Below are positions 11,352-21,642 of a DNA stretch of 64,000 nucleotides, in pieces. The stretch is from JADLFV01 sp964471555 (GTDB lineage Bacteria > Planctomycetota > Phycisphaerae > Phycisphaerales > Phycisphaeraceae), in NCBI GenBank assembly GCA_964471555.1, contig CAYYGM010000003.1, forward strand, positions 35,156-99,155, given 5' to 3'. Below the pieces are notes generated by a model, which made no database searches, was not told the origin of the DNA, and was given only the letters and a program-made list of their open reading frames with translations. How positions within the stretch are numbered: the stretch's first letter is position 1; each line of letters starts with the position of its first letter. A program made the translations under genes and the position numbers.

Positions 11352-11763
11352 TGGTTCTTGGTTGTCAGGAAGGAAGGTAACTCATGGGACAGGGATTCCG
11401 GGATCTGGAGGTATGGCAAGAATCCGTGGCATGGGTCAAGCGGGTCTATCGTTTGGCTGGCACGTTTCCTGATGGCGAACGGTTTGGTCTAATCGGCCAG
11501 TTACAGCGACCGCCGTGTCCGTGCCCGCGAACATTGCTGAGGGGGCATCGCTGGATCACCCCAAACAAATCCTGCGACACCTTTCGATCGCTCGTGGTTC
11601 TCTCGCCGAGGCTGAAACCATGATCCTGCTCGCGATTGAGCTAGAATACGTCTCGGCAGCCCGCTGTGATGAACTGATTTCCAAAACGCACCAGATCGGC
11701 AAGATGATCGTTGGCCTCCAACGATCCCTCCGGACCAACAACCAAGAACCAACAACCAACAAC
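11338..11763. mobile_element. candidate element: four-helix-bundle ORF between inverted heptamer arrays
   Basis: The left array (11338-11364) has TTGTTGG-type units. The right array (11735-11762) has four units, three of them CCAACAA, the exact reverse complement. Between them lies only a four-helix-bundle reading frame. The element abuts the leuS stop on one side and the next gene's ATG on the other. Such inverted arms around an S23-type ORF recall the intervening sequences of 23S rRNA, which carry this protein family. Mobility is inference. Confidence 0.5.
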
Positions 11764-11772
11764 TCCCCATGA
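11384..11772 (+). pseudogene. four-helix-bundle (S23/IVP-family) protein, frameshifted
   Basis: The two halves of a typical 120-residue four-helix-bundle protein lie in different frames. The first half reads FRDLEVWQESVAWVKRVYRLAGTFPDGERFGLIGQLQR. The second reads VSVPANIAEGASLDHPKQ and SIARGSLAEAETMILLA. One base appears to be missing near 11509, where Ala-Ala-Val is expected after QLQR. The family includes proteins encoded in 23S rRNA intervening sequences and is related to the Avd accessory proteins of diversity-generating retroelements; the molecular role is poorly known. The C-terminus (TNNQEPTTNN) is encoded by the right heptamer array. The frameshift could be a sequencing error. Confidence 0.8.
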
Positions 11773-12410
11773 TCCTTCTCATCGACAACTACGACAGCTT
11801 CACCTACAACCTCGTGCAGCGCATCGGCGAACTGCTGGTGGCCCAGGGGCGCGATCCCGACGATCTGCCCATGAAGGTCGTCCGCAACGACAAGATCACC
11901 CCCCCGGAAGCGATCGCACTCAAGCCCACTCATGTCATCGTGTCCCCCGGCCCCTGCACCCCGCGCGAGGCGGGTGTCAGTTGCGACATCATCACCACCT
12001 TCGCCGGCAAGGTGCCCACCTTCGGCGTATGCCTGGGGCATCAGTCCATCGGCCACGCCCACGGCATGATCGTCGAACGCAACTACCGCCTCATGCACGG
12101 CAAAACTTCACCCATCCATCATGATGGTAAAACCATCTTCACCGGCATGAGCAACCCGTTCACTGCCACGCGCTATCACAGCCTGGTCATCAATCGCGAT
12201 TCATTCGACTCCGATCGCTTCGAGATCAGCGCCTGGACCGAGGAGGGCGAAATCATGGGCGTCCGCGCCAAGCCCGGCATCTTCGGCCCCGCTCCACTCG
12301 AAGGCGTGCAATTTCACCCGGAAAGCTTCCTGACTGCCGAAGGCCCGCTGCTGCTGGCCAACTTCCTCGGCCTGCCCGCACCCAAGCTGACCGCGGCTTC
12401 CGGTTCATAA
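11769..12410 (+). CDS. trpG: anthranilate/aminodeoxychorismate synthase glutaminase subunit
   Basis: A class I glutamine amidotransferase of 213 residues that releases ammonia from glutamine for chorismate amination. The oxyanion segment SPGPCTPREAG (about 59-69), nucleophile Cys88 in GVCLGHQ, and catalytic His183/Glu185 in QFHPES are all present. The N-terminus MILLIDNYDSFTYN is diagnostic for the TrpG/PabA branch. No synthase large subunit is adjacent, so it may serve both tryptophan and folate synthesis; the symbol pabA would be equally fair. The ATG overlaps the end of the repeat-flanked four-helix-bundle frame, so its upstream signals are the CCAACAA array rather than a normal leader, with no clear Shine-Dalgarno. 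Confidence 0.9.
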   Translation: MILLIDNYDSFTYNLVQRIGELLVAQGRDPDDLPMKVVRNDKITPPEAIALKPTHVIVSPGPCTPREAGVSCDIITTFAGKVPTFGVCLGHQSIGHAHGMIVERNYRLMHGKTSPIHHDGKTIFTGMSNPFTATRYHSLVINRDSFDSDRFEISAWTEEGEIMGVRAKPGIFGPAPLEGVQFHPESFLTAEGPLLLANFLGLPAPKLTAASGS

Positions 12411-12425
12411 CCAGAACTTGATTGG

Positions 12426-12460
12426 CCACGAAGGCACGAAGTACACGAAGTGTACGAAGC
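12426..12460. repeat. CACGAAG tandem repeat
   Basis: Four CACGAAG or TACGAAG cores spaced 8-9 bases apart just after the trpG stop. This sequence type is scattered in many environmental bacterial genomes. No inverted arm is seen beyond it. Confidence 0.75.
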
Positions 12461-12591
12461 GATCGCACGCGGCATCGCCAAATTATTCGAGAAAATCACA
12501 TCATCCTCAGGGCCCGTAGCCGGCGAGCCACGCCTCGCCGGTCGGTGCATCGTCTTCGATGCGCACCGTTGGCCCGATTGTTCCTGGCAGT

Positions 12592-12623
12592 CCATTATTA
12601 GTTTTTTAGAAAACCAATAATGG
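12592..12623. terminator. AT-rich palindrome, likely trpG-side terminator
   Basis: Arms CCATTATTAGTTTT and AAAACCAATAATGG pair with one mismatch around TTAG. It lies 180 bases after trpG and is partnered with the copy at 12781. Confidence 0.5.
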
Positions 12624-12780
12624 CTCTCAGAGTGGATGCGGGTATGCGGGCGCTTGGCGCTGCTGTCTGCAATGGAACACATCGGCATGGAGGACCCCTG
12701 TTTCTCCGGTTGCAACACGACGCATTATGGCCGCGCAGGCATTGCCGAGTGAGCAGCGATGGTCTGGTAAACCCCGTTTG

Positions 12781-12814
12781 GCCATTATTAGTTTTTTAGA
12801 AAACTAATAATGGC
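12781..12814. terminator. perfect 15-bp AT-rich palindrome
   Basis: Arms GCCATTATTAGTTTT and AAAACTAATAATGGC are perfect reverse complements around TTAG. Read leftward it follows the stop of the TPR-sulfotransferase gene and its 75-base C-rich, G-poor trailer. This is the best-preserved member of the family. Confidence 0.6.
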
Positions 12815-12890
12815 TGCGGGGGTTGGGCGCGTGGGGATGCGCGGGGCGAGGTGCGTGGGGGATGGCTTGGGTTGACGTGCGGCGGTGGGG

Positions 12891-14585
12891 TCAGGACAGG
12901 GCGTCGCGCAGGGGGGGCAGCCAGGTTTCGTAGGGTTTGTATTTCTGGTTGGCGTCGGTGTAGATGGGTTTGCGCACCTGTTCGTAGCTGGCGGTCGTGG
13001 CGGGGGCGGCCAGTTCGTGGAAGCGCAGGGCGTTGTCGGTCCAGGCGAGGCCGCAGAATTCGTAGAGGGCGCGGCCGTGCTTCTGCGGGTCGGCGACCAG
13101 TTGTTCGTATTGCAGTTCAAGGATCGGCACACCTGGCGTCTGCTGCCAGTGGCGCATCTGTTGTTCGTGCTGCTTGAAGACGAAGCCGATGTCGGTCAGG
13201 TCGTAGGACCAGGGATAGTTGCCGGTGAAACGCTGCGTGTAGCAGGAGAATCCGATGGCCATGGGATCGCGGCGGCACCAGATGACGCGCAGTCCCGGAA
13301 GCAGCCTCGCCGCTGGGCCCAGATATTGCCAGTTCATCGGGTTCTTGTCGGTGATGCGCTGCGCGGTGGGGCTGATCGCGTCGAGCTTGTCCAGGTAAGA
13401 CTGGGCCAATTGCTCCGGAGCGGCTTTGTCCAGGTGCTGGCAGAGTCGGGCCAGGTGGTTCATCTCGCCGCCGGCTGCGACGTCGGGATGCACGGCCAGT
13501 ATGCGTTCGACCAGCGTAGTTCCGCTGCGCGGCATGCCAACGATCAGCACCGGGCGCGGGTCCGGCAGGCCGAGGCCGACCTTGGCGCGACGCATGTGAT
13601 CGAGTGCCGCGACGAACTGTTGGCGGTCGAAACCGTGATGGCTGAGGCGGTTGGCGAGTTGGAACTGGGTGAAGGCCTGCTCGTATTGATGGGCGCGATC
13701 GTAGAGTTTGCCCAGGGCGAAGCCGGCGGCGGCGCGATCGACGGCCGGCAGTTGCGTGTCGGTGAGCACGGTTTCCAGCATGGCGATGGCGGCGGGGCGT
13801 TGGTCGGCAAAGTCAGCCAGTTCCGCGAAGACCATGGCCAGGGCCACGGATGACTGGCCGCACTCGATCAGCGGTTGCAGGATGCGCCAGGCAGCTTCGT
13901 TCTCGCCGATGCGGTGCAGCAGTTGGGCGTGGACGACGTGAGCCTCGGGCCACTCGGGCCGGCGGGCCAGCAGGTTGTCGATGGTTTGTTGTGCTTCCTC
14001 GAAGCGGCCGCGCTCCAGGCTGGAGTAGGCAGACAGCAGCAGCGTATCGCGGTTGTGCGGGTCCAGTTGCTGCGCTTGGGCCAGGTGACGGATCACCAAG
14101 CCGTGGCGGTGCAGTTGCCGGGCCAGTTCAGCCAGTTCGTAGTGGGCGCGGGCGTCGGTGGGTTCCAGCGCGGCATGATCGATCAGCAGTTGCAGCGCCT
14201 CGTCGGATCGGCCGCGCTGCACCAGGGCGTGGGCCAGCGGGCTGTAGGCCTGGCGGTAACGGGGATTGATGCGGATGGCGTCGCGCAGATTGTCGATGGC
14301 CGAATCGATCTGCCCGGCGGCGATCTGGCTGAGGGCAAGGTTGTGCGACCAGGCGGCATCGGGCTGGTTGCGCCGTTCGATGGATCGTTGCAGCAGGCGG
14401 ACGGCCCGAGCAAAATCGCGACGGCGATGGGCGATCAGACCCATCAGGTGCAGGGCGTTGGGTTGATCGCGATGCGTTTGCAGCACCCGTTCGCAGCCGA
14501 GTTTGGCGGTGTCCAGGTCACCGGCTGCCATGGCTGAGGCGGCAGCGTCGAGCACGTCGGCCAGATTCATGGTGTGACTGGACAT
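12891..14585 (-). CDS. TPR-repeat sulfotransferase
   Basis: About 564 residues. The N-terminal 300 or so form consecutive tetratricopeptide repeats (DLDTAKLGCERVLQTHRDQPNALHLMGLIAHRRRDF and following). The C-terminal half is a PAPS-dependent sulfotransferase with the 5'-phosphosulfate loop VLIVGMPRSGTTLVERIL and a 3'-phosphate segment around VIWCRRDPMAIGFSCY. The fusion is common in planctomycetes and proteobacteria; its acceptor is unknown (protein tyrosine or glycan). Met at 14585 (MSSHTMNLADVL) was chosen because upstream codons overlap the leader of the divergent gene; Met at 14570 is also possible. The 3' end is followed by a C-rich trailer and a palindrome. Confidence 0.88.
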   Translation of the reverse strand: MSSHTMNLADVLDAAASAMAAGDLDTAKLGCERVLQTHRDQPNALHLMGLIAHRRRDFARAVRLLQRSIERRNQPDAAWSHNLALSQIAAGQIDSAIDNLRDAIRINPRYRQAYSPLAHALVQRGRSDEALQLLIDHAALEPTDARAHYELAELARQLHRHGLVIRHLAQAQQLDPHNRDTLLLSAYSSLERGRFEEAQQTIDNLLARRPEWPEAHVVHAQLLHRIGENEAAWRILQPLIECGQSSVALAMVFAELADFADQRPAAIAMLETVLTDTQLPAVDRAAAGFALGKLYDRAHQYEQAFTQFQLANRLSHHGFDRQQFVAALDHMRRAKVGLGLPDPRPVLIVGMPRSGTTLVERILAVHPDVAAGGEMNHLARLCQHLDKAAPEQLAQSYLDKLDAISPTAQRITDKNPMNWQYLGPAARLLPGLRVIWCRRDPMAIGFSCYTQRFTGNYPWSYDLTDIGFVFKQHEQQMRHWQQTPGVPILELQYEQLVADPQKHGRALYEFCGLAWTDNALRFHELAAPATTASYEQVRKPIYTDANQKYKPYETWLPPLRDALS

Positions 14586-14706
14586 ACGCCCTGCATCGGC
14601 AGAACGCCAGTAGGTAGGTGAATGAACTTTCGCCGCCCCGCAGGCGACTGATACGGTGAACGACGGTTTGCCCTGATTTATGCAGATCGAGCCGGTGGAG
14701 CATTCC

Positions 14707-15801
14707 ATGACCGCATGCAGGCAAGGCATTTTGTTGGGTATGGTTCTCATGGTGGTCGGCTGCGCCATGTCGCGGGGGCAGGGGCCCGGGCCGAAGGTGA
14801 GCGGGGCGGAGTTTCGCGGCGAGATCTGCTGTGAAAGCGGCGCTCGGGCACACGTGCTTTTTCAGGATGGCGGCCAGTCGATCGCCGTGCCGGGCGGAAC
14901 GCTGTGGGTGTTCGGCGATACGTTCATGGGCACGCGGCCGGAACCCAAGGAAAAGCCCCATTTCGAAGGCGCGTGCTACAACACGATCGCACTGCTGCCT
15001 GAAGGTCAACACGACTTTCCCCCGGCTCTGCAATATCTGGCCGGAGACGACGGCATCGCAGTCGAGGCGATTGAGTTGGCCAAGGATCAGGACCGTGAGA
15101 AGTTTCGCATCTGGCCGGGCGGCGGCGTGACCGTTGGTGGCCGCATCTATCTGTTCTACGACATGATCGAAGTGACCGACGGCCCGCCGCCGTGGAACTT
15201 TCACAGCATCGGCTCGGGCCTGGCGGTGGCGGATCAGCCGCTGTCGGTGTTCCATCGACTCGACCGCGATGGCGAGTGGCGCTATCCGTTGCTGGCCGCG
15301 GACGTGTTGTCGCACGATGGTTACCTGTACCTGTACGAAGTCAGCTCGCAGGAAAAGCAGAAAGGTCTGCTGCTGGCCCGCGTGCGCCCGGAGCAGATCG
15401 AGAATCCCGCAGCCTATCGCTTCTACACCGGCAGCGACTGGTCAGCCAAACATGAAGACGCCCGGGCGATTCTCGACGAGGCCTACGGCCAGATTTCAAT
15501 CGAGTGGAATGATGTGCTGGGGGCGTTTCTGCTGGTCACCAGTTCGGACTTCTTCCATGCCCGGGAAATCCAATTCCGCACCGGCGCCAATCCCTGGGGT
15601 CCGTGGAGCAGGCCGACTCATCTGGCGGTGCAGCCGCGCACGGATAAGGAAACGAACCTGGTGTATTGCACCTACATTCATCCGGAGCTGTCATCGGACG
15701 ACGGCAGCCGGCTCGTGCTGACCTTCTGTCGCATGCTCAAGGGGAATTGGGAGCTAAGCAGCCCGGAATGGGTGAGCGTGCGCGTGGAAGCGGCCGAATG
15801 A
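14707..15801 (+). CDS. lipoprotein, DUF4185-like beta-propeller
   Basis: A predicted lipoprotein: MTACRQGILLGMVLMVVGC gives a hydrophobic leader ending in a VVGC lipobox, then about 345 residues. The remainder (SIAVPGGTLWVFGDTFMG, TVGGRIYLFYDMIEV, YLYLYEVSS, FLLVTSSDFFHAREIQFR, PWGPWSRP) has the repeated blade pattern of DUF4185/five-bladed glycosidase-like propellers. No catalytic residues can be assigned. The Met at 14707 was chosen because GGTGGAG lies six bases upstream and the lipoprotein signal starts there; an in-frame Met lies 27 bases upstream. It is divergent from the TPR-sulfotransferase and converges closely on the PilZ gene. Confidence 0.7.
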   Translation: MTACRQGILLGMVLMVVGCAMSRGQGPGPKVSGAEFRGEICCESGARAHVLFQDGGQSIAVPGGTLWVFGDTFMGTRPEPKEKPHFEGACYNTIALLPEGQHDFPPALQYLAGDDGIAVEAIELAKDQDREKFRIWPGGGVTVGGRIYLFYDMIEVTDGPPPWNFHSIGSGLAVADQPLSVFHRLDRDGEWRYPLLAADVLSHDGYLYLYEVSSQEKQKGLLLARVRPEQIENPAAYRFYTGSDWSAKHEDARAILDEAYGQISIEWNDVLGAFLLVTSSDFFHAREIQFRTGANPWGPWSRPTHLAVQPRTDKETNLVYCTYIHPELSSDDGSRLVLTFCRMLKGNWELSSPEWVSVRVEAAE

Positions 15802-15818
15802 AAATTGGGGAGGTGGTT

Positions 15819-16295
15819 TTAGCCTACTTCGCCCGGGGCGACGAAGTGGTCGTTGGTCGTGTCCTGCTGGCCGGTGTCCTCCGGCTCTTCCAGCAGTGAC
15901 GGCTCGACGCCCAGCAGGGCAAGCAAAGCGGTATCGATGACGAAGTTGGCGCCGCAGAGGAACATGCCGTCGCCCACTTCTCTGACGTGGCGGGCGACCA
16001 GGGCTTGCGAGCCGATGGCGTACCCAGCCAGTTGCAGCTCGATGCGCCAGCAACTGTTGACGGGTAGCGGCTGGTTGCAGATGAACCCGATGCCGTTGCG
16101 GCTGATATCGCGCAGCTTCACGTCGATAGGCGTGGCATCTAGGCGGCTGCGATTCATGGGGTGAAGCAGAGCGTCCCCGCGCACCACGAAGCGGCGGTAC
16201 ATCCGCGGGTGGTTCTCATCGTTAGGGACTTCTCTGGCCTGCTCGATGCCATGCAGGCGCTTCAGCAAAGATTTGTCCGATTCCGGCGCGATCAT
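15819..16295 (-). CDS. PilZ-domain protein
   Basis: A 158-residue single-domain protein of the PilZ cyclic-di-GMP receptor type. The arginine motif RRFVVR (about 34-39) and the second motif DISRNGIGF (about 63-71) match the RxxxR and (D/N)xSxxG ligand signatures, and beta-strands follow up to about 140. A short acidic, disordered tail ends the protein. The start MIAPESDKSL leaves a 30-residue N-terminal helix before the domain. It presumably binds c-di-GMP and acts through protein contacts. No partner is adjacent. It is separated by only 17 bases from the converging lipoprotein gene, so the two transcripts must overlap. Confidence 0.85.
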   Translation of the reverse strand: MIAPESDKSLLKRLHGIEQAREVPNDENHPRMYRRFVVRGDALLHPMNRSRLDATPIDVKLRDISRNGIGFICNQPLPVNSCWRIELQLAGYAIGSQALVARHVREVGDGMFLCGANFVIDTALLALLGVEPSLLEEPEDTGQQDTTNDHFVAPGEVG

Positions 16296-16415
16296 GGCGC
16301 TTGTTGGTCCCTTGCCTTTCTGCGTGCCTTACATCTACCCCTATCCCTTAGTAGTCGGATATCCTTTAAATCGACGAGAAAATCAGCCGCCTTGAACTGG
16401 GGGGATTAGAAAAAA

Positions 16416-16440
16416 TAACCCCTCCAGGGTAGGAGGGGTC
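16416..16440 (-). terminator. rho-independent terminator of small lipoprotein gene
   Basis: Stem ACCCCTCC/GGAGGGGT (8 bp, 16418-16425 with 16432-16439) around a six-base loop. Read leftward it is followed by TTATTTTTT (16410-16417 region), a proper U-tract. It lies 40 bases after the stop of the 16480-16743 gene and is the clearest intrinsic terminator in the window. Confidence 0.85.
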
Positions 16441-16479
16441 GGGGATAGTCGATGGGGCCGATAAAAGTGGGGGACTTGC

Positions 16480-16743
16480 TTACGGGATGGGATACGGCGA
16501 CAGCGGCGTCGGCTCATCCAGCAGCATCATCCTGTAAAAATCATCCCAGGCAGCGCGGGTGTTGTGGTCGATGACCCGGGCCATGTCGTTACGCTGCTGG
16601 GCGCGGGTGGAATCGGTGGTGGCCAGGGCGGGGCTCATATTGCGGCGGACCTCACCGGGCCGCACCGTATTGCAGCCGCTGACGGCCAAAAGCATGGTCA
16701 ACCCCGCGGCGGCGAGGCACAGTTGGAACAGGGTTCGCTTCAT
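16480..16743 (-). CDS. small hypothetical lipoprotein
   Basis: An 87-residue protein with a lipoprotein leader MKRTLFQLCLAAAGLTMLLAVSGC (lipobox VSGC, Cys24) and a short, mainly helical mature part (RAQQRNDMARVIDHNTRAAWDDFYRMML) ending PTPLSPYPIP. No family was recognised. The Met at 16743 fits the leader; codons further upstream are polar and not part of a signal peptide. It is monocistronic with its own strong terminator. It is probably membrane-anchored on the periplasmic side; function unknown. Confidence 0.75.
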   Translation of the reverse strand: MKRTLFQLCLAAAGLTMLLAVSGCNTVRPGEVRRNMSPALATTDSTRAQQRNDMARVIDHNTRAAWDDFYRMMLLDEPTPLSPYPIP

Positions 16744-16863
16744 TCGATTTCCCTCGATTGTGGCGGCAGGTACAACTTCCCACAAGCACGCTGACCCATG
16801 ATTGTCGCTGCTAACCGCTTGCCTGTCAAACGCTTTTCAGTCCGCTGGACGACGTTCATTTTA

Positions 16864-17125
16864 TCAGCCCTCCCCGTCGCCGTCGATGAAGCGGCGCAGA
16901 CACAATTCCACGTTCAGGGCCTGGAAAATGCTGTCGCTGACGTAGAAATGCCCCAGACGCTGTGGCTGCAGCAGCCCTTCGATGGTGGCGGGAGCAAAAT
17001 ACCCTCTTTCCCGGAAATATCCGTTGGTCAGCAGGGGTCGGATCGGCGTTTCTATCGCATCGGTGACCGGCTTTTTCATCTGGGATTGGGCTGCCTTGCC
17101 GCAAAATGCCTGCGATACCGCACAT
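16864..17125 (-). pseudogene. asparagine synthetase remnant with internal deletion
   Basis: Reading leftward, the sequence begins MCGIAGILRQGSPIPD, the N-terminus of glutamine-hydrolysing asparagine synthetase with nucleophile Cys2. It changes frame within a few bases at about 17079 to a C-terminal AsnB-like piece (NGYFRERGYFAPATIEGLL, ALNVELCLRRFIDG) that ends at 16864. The first ~17 and last ~70 codons are kept and the several hundred codons between are gone, so neither glutaminase nor synthetase can work. It looks like a single internal deletion of a former AsnB/WbpS-type gene. Confidence 0.8.
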
Positions 17126-17274
17126 GGGTCTTTCCCTGGATCGGCGCCCTGGCAGGGTCATGGACAGGATAGCCCAGCGGTCTGCCTTGATCGGCCGGTT
17201 TGCATCGTCGGGCGGGGAGGCTACAATTCACGGCTCGATTTTTCCGCCCCAGGCCTCAGGAAGGAAGCAGCGCC

Positions 17275-17541
17275 ATGAGCCGTGTCTGTCAGTTCACCGG
17301 ACGTAAAACCAGTTCCGGCAACACTTACACCCACCGCGGCAAGGCTAAGTATCTCGGCGGCGTGGGCACCAAGGTCACCGGCAAGACCAAGCGCAACTTC
17401 CGCGCCAACCTCCAGAGTGTTCTGACCGTCATGGACGACGGCTCGGTCAAACGCGTCCGGGTCTCGACCAAGGCCATTCGCTGTGGCATGATCGTCAAAC
17501 CCCTCAAACGCAAGTACGCTTACAAACCTGCCAGCGAGTAA
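17275..17541 (+). CDS. rpmB: 50S ribosomal protein L28
   Basis: An 88-residue basic ribosomal protein. MSRVCQFTGRKTSSGN, a central THRGKAKYLGG segment, KRNFRANLQSV and the C-terminal KRVRVSTKAIRCGMIVKP are the L28 signature; it is slightly longer than most bacterial L28. The Met at 17275 was chosen because AGGAAGG precedes it and the family start (MSRVCxxTG) begins there; 25 upstream in-frame codons are leader. It binds the large subunit near 23S rRNA. A strong, single-gene transcript is likely. A GTGGA/TCCAC hairpin at 17567-17589 follows. Confidence 0.95.
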   Translation: MSRVCQFTGRKTSSGNTYTHRGKAKYLGGVGTKVTGKTKRNFRANLQSVLTVMDDGSVKRVRVSTKAIRCGMIVKPLKRKYAYKPASE

Positions 17542-17566
17542 AAAATCCAGGCTCCGTCGTCTTATA

Positions 17567-17589
17567 CGTGGACGCTTTAGCGATCCACG
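17567..17589. terminator. hairpin downstream of rpmB
   Basis: CGTGGACGCT pairs with AGCG-A-TCCACG (one bulged base) around a tiny loop, 25 bases after the rpmB stop. There is no U-run, so it may equally be a small interspersed repeat resembling the CGTTTAGC hairpins in murF. Confidence 0.4.
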
Positions 17590-17685
17590 CGCCCTACAAT
17601 CAAGAACCCGTGACGGCGACAATCGAAGAGGCCCACCCCCATCCCCACTTCGGCCCGATTGCTCCAGTGACCGTCAGCAAAGACC

Positions 17686-17779
17686 TGAGGCTTGAGGCTT
17701 GAGTTGTGAGATGATCACAGCTCGCTGCTGGTACATGGCCGCAAGTCTCACGCCTCAAACCTCAAGCCTCATCGCTCAT
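17686..17779. repeat. inverted heptamer arrays overlapping the dnaG start codon
   Basis: The left arm 17686-17713 has four units (TGAGGCT twice, TGAGTTG, TGAGATG). The right arm 17745-17779 has five (GTCTCAC, GCCTCAA, ACCTCAA, GCCTCAT, CGCTCAT). The last unit supplies the A and T of the dnaG ATG. The arms are imperfect reverse complements around a 31-base spacer. Confidence 0.9.
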
Positions 17780-19712
17780 GCCTATCCGCGATGACATCAA
17801 GGACCGCGTGCAGCAGGCGACCGACATCGTGCGCCTGATCGGCGAACAGATTGCGCTGCGTCCCAAGGGCCGCGAGCGCGTGGGGCTGTGTCCGTTTCAC
17901 GATGACAAGACGCCTTCGCTGAATGTCTCGCCCAGCAAGCAGATTTACAAGTGCTTCTCCTGCGGGGCCGGCGGCGACTGCTTCAGCTTCGTGATGAACT
18001 ATCACAAGATGAGCTTCCCCGAGGCCTTGCGTCACTTGGCGGACCGGGCGGGCATCGAGATTCCCAAAGCCGACAGCGTCGCAGCGGCGGCCGAGGGCGA
18101 ATCCGTTTCACAGCGCAAGCGCATCGCGGCTGCCAGCGGGTTGGCTCTGGAATTTTTCCGCGTCATGCTCCGCCATGCTGAGCACGGCACCGTTGCCCGC
18201 CAATATCTGGAAAACCGCGGCATTTCCAGCGAAATGCAAACCCTGTTCCAGATCGGTTATGCCCCCGATCGCTGGGACGGCCTGGTGCAGATGATCCAGA
18301 GCAGGAACTGGGACCGCCGCGGCTTCGAACTGGCCGGCCTGGTCAGCCCGCGCAACGACGGGTCGCATTACGACCGCCTGCGTCACCGCCTGGTCTTCCC
18401 CATCTTCGATTCGCTGGGTCGGCCGATCGCCTTCGGCGGCCGCAAGCTGCGCGAGGAGGATGAGCCGAAGTATCTCAACAGCCCCGAGCACGCCCTGTTC
18501 AACAAGTCCGCCACGCTCTACGGGTTGCACCTGGCCAAGAAGGCCATCATCGACGCCCGGGTGGCTGTGGTCGTCGAGGGCTACACCGACGTGATCGCCT
18601 GCCATCAGCGCGGCGAAAAGAACGTCGTCGCCACGCTGGGCACCGCGCTCACCCGCCAGCACGTGGCCGAGCTTCGTCGCTTCGCCGACAAGGTGGTGCT
18701 GATCTTCGACGCCGACGCTGCTGGCGATAAAGCAGCCGACCGGGCGGTGGAACTGTTCCTGACCGGCGACCTGGACGTGGCCATCGCCCGCCTGCCCTCG
18801 GCCCCCGGAACGAAGACCGACCCCTTCGACCTGATGCAGCGCGATGACGGCGTGGACCTGTGGCGCGAAGCGGTGGCCAGGGCCCAGGATGCCCTGGATT
18901 ACCAACTCGAACAGGTGCGGCACAAGCTGGAAGCGGCCGACACCGTCACCGGCCGCCAGCGGGTGATGGAAGATTACCTGGCCCAGGTGGCGCAACTGGG
19001 CCTGAGCCGGGCCGGGGCTGTTCGCCGGGCGTTCGTGGTGCAACGATTGGGCGAACTGCTCAAAGTTCCCGGCGAGCAGGTTCACCAGCTTCTCAAGCAG
19101 CACGACCGGGCCGCCGCCGGCCGCCGCCAGGTATCTGAGCCGGATGAGTCCACCCCCCCGGAATCGCCGATTGCAAGCGAAAATTGGGGTCAAAATGACG
19201 TGGCCCCGGCCGTAAGCGGGCGTAAACTTAGAGCATTGGAGTTGGCGGAACGACAGATCATCGGCGCGCTGCTGCGTGAGCCGAGGCTGTTTGACCGCCC
19301 GTTGGCCGACGGCCGACCCTTCGACGAGACGGTGACCGCGCAGGTCTTCGTCAGCAGGGCGGGCGCGGCGTTGTTCCAGGTGGTCGTGGACCAACTGGCG
19401 GAGGGACAGGACGTGAGTGTGTGCCGCATCAGCCGCGATCTGGCGGAGATGGATCGCCAGGATCTGTGCGACCTGTTGACCGGCGCCGACGCCGAGGTCG
19501 AGCAGATTGTGGCCGATCACCAGCCGCAGCAGTTGGAGCGACTGTGGCAGTCGGCCTGCGCGGCCCTGTTGGATCACCACGCGGAAATGCAACTGCGCCG
19601 CCAGCGCCAGGCGATGCGCGATAGTGAACAGGATCTGCTCCGCTACGTCGAGCAGCGCGGTCGACAGTTGTCGCCCGGCCGCATTGCCCGCGTGTCGCCG
19701 GAGGGAAGTTAA
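17778..19712 (+). CDS. dnaG: DNA primase DnaG
   Basis: Makes RNA primers at the fork. Of its 644 residues, the N-terminal zinc domain has C38, H41, C59 and C62 (CPFH, CFSC). The TOPRIM core contains VVEGYTDVIACHQ and the acidic DADAAGDKAADRA motif. A C-terminal helicase-interaction-like region of about 170 residues follows a short low-complexity linker (near residue 455). The ATG is made by the last heptamer of the repeat upstream and no Shine-Dalgarno is visible; MPIRDDIKDRVQQATDIV is nevertheless the normal DnaG start. It is followed by rpoD, the conserved macromolecular-synthesis pair without rpsU in front. Confidence 0.97.
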   Translation: MPIRDDIKDRVQQATDIVRLIGEQIALRPKGRERVGLCPFHDDKTPSLNVSPSKQIYKCFSCGAGGDCFSFVMNYHKMSFPEALRHLADRAGIEIPKADSVAAAAEGESVSQRKRIAAASGLALEFFRVMLRHAEHGTVARQYLENRGISSEMQTLFQIGYAPDRWDGLVQMIQSRNWDRRGFELAGLVSPRNDGSHYDRLRHRLVFPIFDSLGRPIAFGGRKLREEDEPKYLNSPEHALFNKSATLYGLHLAKKAIIDARVAVVVEGYTDVIACHQRGEKNVVATLGTALTRQHVAELRRFADKVVLIFDADAAGDKAADRAVELFLTGDLDVAIARLPSAPGTKTDPFDLMQRDDGVDLWREAVARAQDALDYQLEQVRHKLEAADTVTGRQRVMEDYLAQVAQLGLSRAGAVRRAFVVQRLGELLKVPGEQVHQLLKQHDRAAAGRRQVSEPDESTPPESPIASENWGQNDVAPAVSGRKLRALELAERQIIGALLREPRLFDRPLADGRPFDETVTAQVFVSRAGAALFQVVVDQLAEGQDVSVCRISRDLAEMDRQDLCDLLTGADAEVEQIVADHQPQQLERLWQSACAALLDHHAEMQLRRQRQAMRDSEQDLLRYVEQRGRQLSPGRIARVSPEGS

Positions 19713-19797
19713 AGGGAAATGAAGTGCGGCGCATGTTGTTTGCGCCGCCCACAGACGCACTTGTTCGTTTCATCAGACCCAGGGAAAGGCCGCCACC

Positions 19798-21642
<1,845 letters not shown>

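Larger units (their letters stand above)
12411..12890. other. convergent intergenic region, trpG/TPR-sulfotransferase
   Basis: No gene is seen. It contains a CACGAAG-type tandem repeat at 12426-12460, two copies of the AT-rich palindrome (12592-12623, 12781-12814), and a G/T-rich stretch at 12815-12890 that is C-rich and G-poor in the direction of the incoming minus-strand gene. The layout copies that of the sialidase/dnaB junction. Confidence 0.7.

Noticed and set aside
17686..17779. CRISPR array
   Set aside because: The units are 7 bases, contiguous and without unique spacers; the same holds for all other arrays in the window, and no cas gene is present.
18108..19760. 550-codon open frame opposite dnaG
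   Set aside because: dnaG has all zinc and TOPRIM motifs; the antisense frame has none.
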